Source: an uncultured Lachnospiraceae bacterium (GTDB lineage: Bacteria; Bacillota; Clostridia; Lachnospirales; Lachnospiraceae). Taken from it: a stretch of DNA of 55,466 nt. Every line of letters begins with the position of its first letter. Position 1 is the first letter of the stretch. The position numbers and the translations under genes were made by a program. Under the pieces are notes generated by a model. That model saw only the letters and a program-made list of their open reading frames with translations. It did no database searches and was not told where the DNA came from. The stretch covers positions 1 to 55,466 of the forward strand of contig CAJTVQ010000027.1 in NCBI GenBank assembly GCA_910579935.1. Direction: 5' to 3'. Shown one piece after another: positions 41,586-49,230 of this stretch.

Positions 41586-42680
41586 ATGTTGACTACTGTA
41601 ATGATGTGCCAACAGGGAATTGCGTTTCAGTATTCACCGGCGAGAACTCAAATGGTGGAGGAGTTAAGACAGCGGGGAAGTATGGTTATTCTTTTTTTTC
41701 CAGGACGTATTGATGGGGAACTCAAAAATAAAGTTAAAAAAACAATTGACACTAGAGGAATGAAGGAGTCCTCCATAAGAGAAAAAATTAAAGAAATAAA
41801 TCCGGATATTGTCATTTGCTTTACCGAAGAAGACACAAGGATTTGTTTTCCCCTGCCATATGTAATGCGGGAAACGAATTTTTATTATTTCAATTTAGAA
41901 ATATATACATATTTTATAAAGGAAAAGAATTTAAATTCTTTTGCCAAGATAGCTAGAAGAATAGAATATTTTTATAATAAGTTCCGGGAAATTTTGTATG
42001 TAAAAGGATGTCAGGCCATAGTTATTCAAGATAAACTTAGAAAAAAGATATTAAAAAAATATTGGATTTCACATCCTGTAACATGGTTAATACCTAATTC
42101 GTATTATAGTGATTATCACGAATATGATGTACCTCATAAGAGTGGATTGATTTATTCAGGCTGTATATCTCCTGTGGTATTGAGTTCGCTTGTAGAACAG
42201 GCAGACGATATGAATGATGTTGAAATAACGATAGCAGGATTTATTGGAAGTAGCAAAATAAAGTTGAAAGAAAAATCTAATATAAAAATGATTGTACAGG
42301 ATCTTTCACAGGAGGAATATACAAAGTTTATCAGTGCATATGATATTGCTTTAATTTGGTATTCAGAAAGAAATTATGATAATGCTTATAATATTGGTCT
42401 GTCTTCAGGTAAATTTTTTAAACATATGAGTTTGGGACAGCCGGTTATTGCAAATTATGCACCAGGATTGGCAGAGGAAATAAACAAATATAAGCTGGGT
42501 ATAGTGATAAATGATTTAAGTGAATTGAAAACTGCTGTTAAAACGATATATGATAATTATAATTTCTATGTAAACAATATAAAGCGATTATACGAAAAAA
42601 GATATGATTATAAAAAAGTATCAAAAAAATTTTTCGATGTAATTATTGCGGATGCATCTGCGAAACATTTAACACGGTAA
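41586..42680 (+). CDS. GT4-like glycosyltransferase
   Basis: 364 residues from ATG 41586, with AGGAGG at 41569-41574; a TTG at 41541 lacks a ribosome site. The N-terminal half is a GT-B domain (SPARTQMVEELRQRGSMVILFFPGR). The C-terminal half has IPNSYYSDYHEY, GLIYSGCISPVVLSSLVEQ, and the donor-site block YNIGLSSGKFFKHMSLGQPVIANYAPGLAEEINKYKLGIVI, where Glu of the usual E-x7-E is partly kept. The gene is visibly richer in A and T than those before it, suggesting a separate origin. Confidence 0.8.
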   Translation: MLTTVMMCQQGIAFQYSPARTQMVEELRQRGSMVILFFPGRIDGELKNKVKKTIDTRGMKESSIREKIKEINPDIVICFTEEDTRICFPLPYVMRETNFYYFNLEIYTYFIKEKNLNSFAKIARRIEYFYNKFREILYVKGCQAIVIQDKLRKKILKKYWISHPVTWLIPNSYYSDYHEYDVPHKSGLIYSGCISPVVLSSLVEQADDMNDVEITIAGFIGSSKIKLKEKSNIKMIVQDLSQEEYTKFISAYDIALIWYSERNYDNAYNIGLSSGKFFKHMSLGQPVIANYAPGLAEEINKYKLGIVINDLSELKTAVKTIYDNYNFYVNNIKRLYEKRYDYKKVSKKFFDVIIADASAKHLTR

Positions 42681-42706
42681 AATATTATAGAATAGGAGAC
42701 TATTAA

Positions 42707-43453
42707 ATGAAAACAGTGGCAATTATTCCGGCTAGATATAAATCATCCAGATTTCCGGGGAAGCCGTTAGTTGATATTTTAGGAAAGCCTATGATTTGGT
42801 GGGTATATCATCAGGCAGGTAAAGCAAAATTGGTAGATGAGGTGTATGTTGCAACGGATGATAAGAGAATTGCAGACGTTTGTGATAATTATGAAATTCC
42901 GGTTATTATGACAGCAGAATCTCACAGAAATGGCAGTGAACGTCTAAGTGAAGTGGCAGATAAAATAGAAGCGGATATTTATGTAACGGTACAGGGGGAT
43001 GAACCCCTGTTGGAGCCAGGGACAATAGACAGAGTGATTAACGTGATCATGGAAAAAGAGGATACTATTTGTGCAACATTAAAGACACCTTATAGAAATC
43101 CTGTAGATGTAATCAATAAGACAACACCAAAAGTAGTTACAGATTTGGATGATAACATTCTCCTGTTTACCAGGGCAGCAGTGCCATATCCAAAGGCGGC
43201 GTTGGATTATATTATATATAAGCCGATTGGGGTTTATGCGTTTAAAAGGGAAATTTTGAGGAAATATAAAACTTTGCCGATGGGCCCCCTTGAGCGGGCA
43301 GAAGAAATTGAACTATTAAGATTGTTGGAAAACGGATATAAAATTAAAATTAAGGAAATTGATTCGGAAACAATAGCTGTAGATACTCCGAAAGATTTGG
43401 AACGCGTGATAAATATTATCAAAGCAAGGAGGGAGCGCGTTGGAGAAATTTAA
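42707..43453 (+). CDS. kdsB: KdsB, CMP-Kdo synthetase
   Basis: 248 residues, the normal KdsB length. The start MKTVAIIPARYKSSRFPGKPLVDILGKPMIWWVYHQA is the family signature. VYVATDDKRIADVC, MTAESHRNGSERLSEVA, VTVQGDEPLLEP and the late MGPLERAEEIELLRLLENGYKIKIKEIDSETIAVDTPKDLERV are all characteristic. The enzyme makes CMP-Kdo from CTP and Kdo. In Gram-negative bacteria this feeds lipopolysaccharide; no lipid A or Kdo transferase gene of that type is in the window, so a different acceptor such as flagellin or a capsule is inferred. Confidence 0.93.
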   Translation: MKTVAIIPARYKSSRFPGKPLVDILGKPMIWWVYHQAGKAKLVDEVYVATDDKRIADVCDNYEIPVIMTAESHRNGSERLSEVADKIEADIYVTVQGDEPLLEPGTIDRVINVIMEKEDTICATLKTPYRNPVDVINKTTPKVVTDLDDNILLFTRAAVPYPKAALDYIIYKPIGVYAFKREILRKYKTLPMGPLERAEEIELLRLLENGYKIKIKEIDSETIAVDTPKDLERVINIIKARRERVGEI

Positions 43454-44228
43454 AATTTTAGCAGGCCCCTGTGTGATTGAATCAGAGTCCATGGTTTTGA
43501 ATATTGCGGAGTCCTTGAAACAGATTACAGAAAAGGAAAATGTAGATTTCTATTTCAAAGCTTCTTTTGATAAAGCAAACAGAACTTCCATTTCTTCGTT
43601 TCGCGGTCCGGGTATAGAAGAAGGGCTGCACACTTTGGAAAAGGTAAAAAGAGAATTGGGACTGAAGATTGTTACGGATATCCATGAGCCATGGCAGGCA
43701 GAACCGGTGGCGGAAATCGCGGATATCATACAGATTCCTGCTTTTCTCTGCAGACAGACAGATATTTTGACGGCAGCCGGAAAAACCGGAAAATGCATTA
43801 ATATAAAGAAAGCACAATTTTTAGCTCCATGGGATATGAAAAATGTAATCCATAAGGTGGCTGCGACGGGAAATAAAGATATCATGCTGTGCGAAAGAGG
43901 AACTTGTTTTGGATATAATTCATTAGTGGTGGATATGACAAGTCTGATTGAAATGAAGGAATTCGGATATCCCGTGATTTTTGATGCTACACACAGTGTA
44001 CAGAAACCGGGAGGACGCGGAGACTCTACGGGAGGGAACCGGAAGTATATTAGATATCTGGCACGTGCAGCAGCAGCCGTGGGTATTGACGGGATTTTTG
44101 CAGAGGTGCATCCAAGTCCGGAACAGGCATTGTCCGATGGACCTAATATGATTCGGATGGAAGATTTCCCGGAAATATTGCGGCAGATTTTGGAAATAAA
44201 CAAAATGGTACATGATTTTGGAGAATAA
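43440..44228 (+). CDS. kdsA: KdsA, Kdo-8-phosphate synthase (metal-dependent type)
   Basis: 262 residues from TTG 43440, which follows GGAGGG and overlaps kdsB by 14 bases. The KdsA blocks are complete: ILAGPCVIESES, KASFDKANRTS.SSFRGPG, VTDIHEPWQ, QIPAFLCRQTDIL, NIKKAQFLAPWDM, ERGTCFGYNSLVVDM, FDATHSVQKPGG and EVHPSPEQALSDGPNMI. Cys11 of AGPC marks the metal-dependent class, as in Aquifex, rather than the Asn-type E. coli class. It condenses phosphoenolpyruvate with arabinose 5-phosphate. Confidence 0.94.
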   Translation: MEKFKILAGPCVIESESMVLNIAESLKQITEKENVDFYFKASFDKANRTSISSFRGPGIEEGLHTLEKVKRELGLKIVTDIHEPWQAEPVAEIADIIQIPAFLCRQTDILTAAGKTGKCINIKKAQFLAPWDMKNVIHKVAATGNKDIMLCERGTCFGYNSLVVDMTSLIEMKEFGYPVIFDATHSVQKPGGRGDSTGGNRKYIRYLARAAAAVGIDGIFAEVHPSPEQALSDGPNMIRMEDFPEILRQILEINKMVHDFGE

Positions 44229-44289
44229 GGAACAGTTATAAGGCTGGATATCAGAATGTTCCAGTTCTTGAAAGGAATGCGGTTATTGG

Positions 44290-45261
44290 ATGGATATTTT
44301 GAAGGAAATACACAAAGTTTTTGATATAGAAATAAGCGAATTGAAAAAGGTAGATGAATCTTTGGATGAATCTGTGACGGATGTGATTCATGCAATTAAT
44401 GACTGCGAGGGAAAGGTGATTTTGTGCGGTATGGGGAAATCCGGTCATATCGCAAGAAAGATTTCAGCATCGATGAGCAGCATGGGGATTCCGTCATATG
44501 TACTGCATCCGTCTGAGGCACTGCATGGGGATTTGGGAAGCCTTACGAAAGCGGATATCGTTATTATGTTAAGCAACAGCGGTGAATCTGCGGAAATATG
44601 CAGCCTGTTGCCTAATCTACGCATTATGGGAATAAGAGTCATTGCGGTTACTTCCAATTCGGATTCCACTTTGGTTAAGTATGCAGATTATAAAATCATC
44701 CTGCCTAAAACAAATGAAGCGGGTGCGTTAGGTTTGGCACCGACTTCAAGTACCACGGCTATGCTGGTAATTGGTGACGCCATTGCAGTTGTTGTCTCAA
44801 AAATGCGTGATTTCAAAAAGGAAAACTTTGCGCTGTACCATCCGGCCGGTAGCTTGGGTCATAAATTGATTACGAAAGTAGATGATGTTGTACCAGATAA
44901 AAATAATACACCGAAAATACTTACACATTCAAGAATGGCGGATGCAATCATTATCATGTGCAAAACAGGGATGGGCGCTGTTCTTGTTGTAAACAGTGAA
45001 GATATTTTGGAGGGAATCATTACGGACGGAGATTTAAAAAGATATTTAAAAGACGGAATTGATTTAAATCATATTTCGGTGAATGAAGTTATGACGGTGA
45101 AGCCTATTTGTATTCGGTCAGGAGAATTGGCAGTGAATGCCCTCCGTCTGATGGAAAATCGTGAAAAGAAAATCCATGTGGTACCTGTGGTGGATTCAGA
45201 AAATAGAGTGGTTGGATTGGTTAGAAATCATGATGTTATTAATGCGGGTATTTTTTTGTAA
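44290..45261 (+). CDS. kdsD: KdsD, arabinose-5-phosphate isomerase
   Basis: 323 residues. An N-terminal SIS domain (VILCGMGKSGHIARKISASMSSMGIPSYVLHPSEALHGDLGSL, then LSNSGESAEI) is followed by TNEAGALGLAPTSSTTAMLVIGDAIAVVV and the HPAGSLGHKL block, and then by two CBS domains from about residue 205 (LEGIITDGDLKRYL; VVGLVRNHDVI). This is the KdsD/KpsF/GutQ layout. It makes the arabinose 5-phosphate used by KdsA, and with kdsA and kdsB gives a nearly complete Kdo route in one operon. The phosphatase step could be met by the KdsC-like domain at 50041. Confidence 0.92.
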   Translation: MDILKEIHKVFDIEISELKKVDESLDESVTDVIHAINDCEGKVILCGMGKSGHIARKISASMSSMGIPSYVLHPSEALHGDLGSLTKADIVIMLSNSGESAEICSLLPNLRIMGIRVIAVTSNSDSTLVKYADYKIILPKTNEAGALGLAPTSSTTAMLVIGDAIAVVVSKMRDFKKENFALYHPAGSLGHKLITKVDDVVPDKNNTPKILTHSRMADAIIIMCKTGMGAVLVVNSEDILEGIITDGDLKRYLKDGIDLNHISVNEVMTVKPICIRSGELAVNALRLMENREKKIHVVPVVDSENRVVGLVRNHDVINAGIFL

Positions 45262-45329
45262 AATTGTGCAAGTAGATTTTGGAGTGGAAAGATAGCATGT
45301 TTTATAGCTTATAAGTTTCAGAAACAGAA

Positions 45330-45374
45330 CTGCAGGAGGCGGGGCTTTTGTGCCCTGCCTTCCTGCAGCTTTTT
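45330..45374 (+). terminator. Intrinsic terminator after kdsD
   Basis: CTGCAGGA (45330-45337) and TCCTGCAG (45361-45368) form the outer stem, with GGC-GGGGC pairing inward to GCCC-TGCC, and TTTTT follows. It closes the long operon that includes the Kdo genes. Confidence 0.88.
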
Positions 45375-45426
45375 CGTGGATGTGGAATCCGCATAGGTTT
45401 TTATATATAGATGATACACAGAAAGG

Positions 45427-45455
45427 TTCCGATATACAAAATAAAATGCTATAAT
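45427..45455 (+). promoter_or_regulatory. Probable sigma-A promoter of the AAA-ATPase gene
   Basis: A perfect TATAAT (45450-45455) is preceded after 17 bases by TTCCGA (45427-45432), a weak -35. It lies about 50 bases upstream of the gene at 45507. Confidence 0.45.
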
Positions 45456-45506
45456 ATAGACAAAGCTAAAACAAAGGTGATGTAGTAATATGGCTGGGAG
45501 GAGTTT

Positions 45507-47186
45507 ATGGATATGGATGGAATAAGAATACCGATTGGACGTTCCGGATTTGCAGATATTCGGGAAAACGGATACTATTATGTTGACAAAAGCGGCTTGA
45601 TCAGGGAATTGCTGAAAACAGACGGAAGGCAGGTAACGCTTATAACCCGTCCCCGCAGATTTGGAAAAACCTTAGGCATGAGTATGCTATCGGAATTTTT
45701 TGATATACGGAAAGAAAACAGAGATATGTTTACGGGGCTTTCTGTTGCAAGGGAATCATCTTTGTGTGAAAGATGGATGAATCAGTATCCTACATTATTT
45801 TTGTCATTCAAAAGTGTCGATGGATTGGACTTTGCAAAAGCTTACGAAAAGCTTACGGTAGTTCTTTCAGATATCTACAAAGAACATATTTATCTTTTGG
45901 AAAGCGATAAATTAGATGATTTTAGTAAGGAAATGTTCTGTCAGGTAGCCTCCCAAAAAGCATCCCGGGGAATTACTGAAATAAGTCTGTTAAGTCTGAC
46001 CAAAATGATGCAGATGTATTACGGGAAACCAGTAATCCTGCTCTTGGATGAGTATGATGTTCCTTTGGCAAAGGCCGGTGACAACGGATATTACATGGAG
46101 ATGTTAGATGTCATGAAAGGTATTATGCAAGTTGTCAAGGATAACAGTTCGCTAAAGTTTGCGGTTATTACAGGCTGTTTAAGGATAGCGAAGGAAAGTA
46201 TATTTACCGGAACCAATAACTTTGTGCCGGATACAATTTCTGATTCCAGATTGAATGAGTATTTTGGTTTTACGCAGAAGGAAGTAGATCTGATATTAAA
46301 GGATGCGGGATTGACAGACTATTTGGCGGTGATAAAAGAGTGGTATGACGGGTATCATTTTGGAGATTGTGATGTTTATTGTCCGTGGGATGTAATGAAT
46401 TATGTGGAGAGACTGACGCTGAATCCAAAGACAAAACCTGGTGGTTATTGGAAAAATTCCAGCGACAACGGAATTATCCGTTCTTTCATTGATTTTGCAG
46501 GTGATGCCATAACGAAGAAATTTGAAACCTTACTTTCCGGAGGATATGTGGTTCAGAGGGTCGAGGATGATTTAACATATAATGATTTATTGTCTTCGGA
46601 GGAAAATCTTTGGAGCATGCTTTATTTGACAGGTTATCTGACACCGATTCGGGCGGGGCAACTGAAAAACCCGCTGCCGGAAGGTTGTCTCGCATTGAGT
46701 GTTCCAAACCGGGAAATAAAGGAAATATTTGAAACAACGATAGCGAAGTGGTTTCAGGAAAGCACACGGAAATGGGATAGAAAAGCATTGTTTGCAGCGG
46801 TATGGAATGGGGATGACCAAACGGTGACTGAGGAAATGACGAAGCTGCTTCGGAAGACCATTAGTTATTATGATTATAGGGAGGATTTTTACCATGCTTT
46901 TTTTGCCGGAATATTTGCCGGGGCAGGATATGTGGTGGAATCAAACAGAGAACATGGAGAAGGGCGCAGTGATATTATTGTTCAGGATTATTCAGGGGAC
47001 AGGATGGCAATATTTGAGGTGAAATATGCAGGGTCACAGGAAGGATTGGCAATGTCGTGTGAGGATGCCGTTATACAGATGGATAAAAGAATGTATGCAG
47101 AAGCATTTCAAGACGACTATTCCAAAGTGCTTTGTTATGGAGTGGCATTTTATAAAAAACGTTGTTTGGTACGGCTGAAGGATTGA
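45507..47186 (+). CDS. AAA-ATPase-like / PD-(D/E)XK nuclease-like protein (PF09820-PF08011 type)
   Basis: 559 residues, GGGAGGAG upstream. The N-terminus IPIGRSGFADIRENGYYYVDKSGLIRELL followed by TLITRPRRFGKTLGMSML (Walker A-like) and the Walker B-like PVILLLDEYDVPL define the AAA-ATPase_like family. The C-terminal third has the nuclease-type DIIVQDYSGDRMAIFEVKYA block (D-x-n-E-x-K). Such genes occur in many scattered copies in Bacteroidetes and Clostridia; their role is unknown. It has its own promoter and is flanked by terminators, so it interrupts the glycan locus as an independent unit. Confidence 0.87.
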   Translation: MDMDGIRIPIGRSGFADIRENGYYYVDKSGLIRELLKTDGRQVTLITRPRRFGKTLGMSMLSEFFDIRKENRDMFTGLSVARESSLCERWMNQYPTLFLSFKSVDGLDFAKAYEKLTVVLSDIYKEHIYLLESDKLDDFSKEMFCQVASQKASRGITEISLLSLTKMMQMYYGKPVILLLDEYDVPLAKAGDNGYYMEMLDVMKGIMQVVKDNSSLKFAVITGCLRIAKESIFTGTNNFVPDTISDSRLNEYFGFTQKEVDLILKDAGLTDYLAVIKEWYDGYHFGDCDVYCPWDVMNYVERLTLNPKTKPGGYWKNSSDNGIIRSFIDFAGDAITKKFETLLSGGYVVQRVEDDLTYNDLLSSEENLWSMLYLTGYLTPIRAGQLKNPLPEGCLALSVPNREIKEIFETTIAKWFQESTRKWDRKALFAAVWNGDDQTVTEEMTKLLRKTISYYDYREDFYHAFFAGIFAGAGYVVESNREHGEGRSDIIVQDYSGDRMAIFEVKYAGSQEGLAMSCEDAVIQMDKRMYAEAFQDDYSKVLCYGVAFYKKRCLVRLKD

Positions 47187-47277
47187 TGTGATATGGAACT
47201 AAAGGAGAAGAAGGGAAAGCAGAAAAAACTTCTGATAAGATACAGGAGGTACACAAAGTAAAATAGCAGATTGACTA

Positions 47278-47304
47278 TAAACAATTATGTTTTTTGGACG
47301 ATAT
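47278..47304 (+). promoter_or_regulatory. Sigma-28-like promoter
   Basis: TAAA (47278-47281), exactly 15 bases, then GACGATAT (47297-47304), one base from the GCCGATAT consensus. It lies 170 bases upstream of the gene at 47475 and directly before a stretch with two A-N-GGA hairpins. Confidence 0.72.
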
Positions 47305-47311
47305 ATATAAT

Positions 47312-47452
47312 GAATATTTTATAATTTGAGCAAAATTTTATAAAAAATGACATGGAAGGTCAGGATAATTATCATGGAGGATAATAATGTAGAAGTAAAA
47401 GGTGAAAGAAGCAAAAGACATCTGAAAGTTTGTGGTTTGCTTCTTTCTTTTT
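47312..47452 (+). ncRNA. Candidate small RNA or leader with two CsrA-type hairpins
   Basis: Bounded by a sigma-28-like promoter and a terminator hairpin, with no convincing open frame. Hairpin 1 is TGAC-ATGGAAG-GTCA (47348-47362). Hairpin 2 is ATTATC-ATGGAG-GATAAT (47368-47385). Both stems are perfect and both loops contain A-T-GGA. The architecture repeats that at 26184-26287 although the sequences are otherwise unrelated. The 5' end is estimated from the promoter. Confidence 0.55.
47404..47452 (+). terminator. Intrinsic terminator or attenuator
   Basis: GAAAGAAGCAAA (47404-47415) pairs perfectly with TTTGCTTCTTTC (47436-47447) and is followed by TTTTT. It lies only 22 bases before the start codon at 47475, so it could end a small RNA or act as an attenuator for the following operon. 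Confidence 0.85.
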
Positions 47453-47474
47453 ATTTGCAGGGAGGAAAAGCAGA

Positions 47475-47963
47475 ATGAAAAAAGGAGTTATTTCAGTAAT
47501 ATCAGCATTAACAGGAGCAGCAGTCGGAGCAGCTGCCGTAGGAAAGATATCAACGGAAAAGAAAGAGGAAGCCCAGGCATATTCCAGTAAGTGTATTGCC
47601 CTGTTTCAGATGATGAATAAATGGGTAAAAGTAAAGCAGGAGGGAAAAAATCTTGCATTGTATTTTGAAAGAGAAGGTTATAAGAAAATTGCTATTTACG
47701 GAATGTCTTTTGTAGGAGAAACGCTGCTTAATGAGCTGCAGGATACAGGGATTCAGGTAGCTTATGGCATTGATCAGAATGCTGATATGATTTATGCGGA
47801 TGTAGACGTTGTTACGGTGGAGGATAACCTTGAAGAAGTCGATGCAGTTGTTGTCACGGCAATTACTTTTTTTGATGAAATAGAAGAAAAGCTTGCGGGT
47901 AAAGTGAGTTGCCAGATAATTTCACTGGAGGATGTTTTATATGAAGTAGAAAAACTATGCTGA
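47475..47963 (+). CDS. Membrane-anchored Rossmann-fold protein of unknown function
   Basis: 162 residues from ATG 47475 after GGGAGGAAAAG; an earlier start at 47430 would lie inside the terminator. Residues 4-23 (GVISVISALTGAAVGAAAVG) form one hydrophobic Gly/Ala-rich segment, then come a short charged helix region and a Rossmann-like unit: YKKIAIYGMSFVGETLLNEL, IQVAYGIDQNADMIY, VDAVVVTAITFFDEIEEKL, CQIISLEDVLYEV. Similar units occur in the proteins at 39499, 52983 and 54162. No catalytic residue can be named. Confidence 0.75.
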   Translation: MKKGVISVISALTGAAVGAAAVGKISTEKKEEAQAYSSKCIALFQMMNKWVKVKQEGKNLALYFEREGYKKIAIYGMSFVGETLLNELQDTGIQVAYGIDQNADMIYADVDVVTVEDNLEEVDAVVVTAITFFDEIEEKLAGKVSCQIISLEDVLYEVEKLC

Positions 47964-48019
47964 TTATTGTAGAAACAGTATATTATGGCAATTATGCCGG
48001 AGTGTAGTGAGGCGCATGT

Positions 48020-49033
48020 ATGAGTAAGTTAATAGATATGGCTTGTTATATTAAAGAAGAAATAGAATATAGAAAAATGTGTTCCCAGGCATTTAAAAAA
48101 TGTACTTACGGTGATAAAAACAGGCATAGAAAGTTCAGAATACTCAGTAATCAAAGCGTTGCCAGCAGGGCACAAGGGTTGACCAGTATGGTTCTTGATA
48201 TAATATTGCCGGAAATGATTGATGCCAGGGAGCAGGGATATATTCCGGTAGTTGATTTATACAAGAGCAACCGAAATTATCCGTTGATACAAGACAGGGA
48301 ATTTTGGAAAAAGGAGAATGCGTGGGAATACTATTTTACCCAGCCGGAAAATGGAATTTCGTTAGAAGAAGTTTGGCAAAGCAGACATGTGGAAAAACAG
48401 ATGACACGATATAAATCCAGATACAGAGTGGGCGATTCGATGCTCCAATGGAATTCCAAACTAAAATATATAAGCGCTGCACTACACCAAAACATCCATT
48501 TGCAAAAAAATATAGCAGAGAGAGTTAGTAATGAAAAACAAAAATTATTTCCGCTGACTGATAAAGTTTTGGGCGTGGGAATCAGAGCCGGATATAGACG
48601 TGGGATTATATTAAATCAGTCTTTGTATGGTGGGCATCCACTTGTGGGATCTTGTACAGATTATATTAAAGATATCGAAAAGACGTTGTCAAAATGGAGG
48701 TATGATTCTTTTTTTCTTACGGTAGATGATAGCGAATATCTGAAAGAAATAAAAAATTATTTTGGTAATAATTGTATTTGTCTGGAAAGAGCAAGAAAGC
48801 ATTATTTTAAAGATGCAATATCGGACATTCCATATTTGGATAATGAGTATAAAACGGATGAGAGTGTTTCTGTAAGAAGTATAAATGAGGATTATTTAGT
48901 GGATTTATACCTGCTTGCACAATGTGATAGTTTATATGCATCACGGGGAACCGGAAACAATTTTGCTTATTTAGTAAATGGTGGGAAATTTACCCATGTA
49001 AAATTTAACGATTTGGGGCAATTTAAAAAATAA
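48020..49033 (+). CDS. Unknown protein, possible fucosyltransferase-fold glycosyltransferase
   Basis: 337 residues. No family is certain. FRILSNQSVASRAQGLTSMVLDIILPEMIDAREQGYIPVVDLYKS suggests an N-terminal alpha/beta domain. LGVGIRAGYRRG recalls the Gv.IR.g.y motif of GT-B fucosyltransferase-like enzymes, and YDSFFLTVDDSEYLKEIKNYFG and LYLLAQCDSLYASRGTGNNFAYLVNGGKF fit the donor half of that fold. Context supports a glycan role. The gene is A/T-rich like the one at 41586. Confidence 0.55.
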   Translation: MSKLIDMACYIKEEIEYRKMCSQAFKKCTYGDKNRHRKFRILSNQSVASRAQGLTSMVLDIILPEMIDAREQGYIPVVDLYKSNRNYPLIQDREFWKKENAWEYYFTQPENGISLEEVWQSRHVEKQMTRYKSRYRVGDSMLQWNSKLKYISAALHQNIHLQKNIAERVSNEKQKLFPLTDKVLGVGIRAGYRRGIILNQSLYGGHPLVGSCTDYIKDIEKTLSKWRYDSFFLTVDDSEYLKEIKNYFGNNCICLERARKHYFKDAISDIPYLDNEYKTDESVSVRSINEDYLVDLYLLAQCDSLYASRGTGNNFAYLVNGGKFTHVKFNDLGQFKK

Positions 49034-49230
49034 GGATAGAGGAAGCCATAACAAAAAGGGATTTTATATATATTGACAGTGATCCGGAAGAAAATGACAA
49101 AATGATTTATGGGGAAGGAATTGTCAAGGGACACAAAATATATACCAGAAAGCTGAAATTTAGTCAGGGGACTGGTAAAGGAATCAGAAAGACGGAGGAG
49201 ATGTTGGAATCATGCATACATTTATTATAG
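49027..49230 (+). other. Open remnant between two genes, possibly a decayed or tiny gene
   Basis: A forward frame with coding-like composition runs from 49027 to TAG 49228-49230 and reads RDFIYIDSDPEENDKMIYG, then GHKIYTRKLKFSQGTGKGIRK and TEEMLES. An internal ATG at 49102 would give 42 residues but has no good ribosome site. The end overlaps the neuB start. The TRKLKFSQGTGKGI stretch faintly recalls the C-terminal SAF domain of NeuB, which the neighbouring NeuB lacks, but this is too weak for a call. Confidence 0.3.

Noticed and set aside
15709..42680. Reading the island as a teichoic acid locus
   Set aside because: CDP-glycerol-type transferases and DltA-like ligases hint at it, but no tagO, tagA, tagD, dltB or dltD-like gene is present, while flagellin lies directly upstream.
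43550..44395. A 281-codon minus-strand open frame opposite kdsA and the start of kdsD
   Set aside because: It is antisense to a complete kdsA with all motifs, has no ribosome site and a Ser/Pro/Ile-rich translation typical of a shadow frame.
45428..45435. TCCGATAT resembling a sigma-28 -10 box upstream of the AAA-ATPase gene
   Set aside because: The position 15 bases upstream reads AGAT, not TAAA, and a TATAAT box lies just downstream, so a sigma-A promoter is the better reading.
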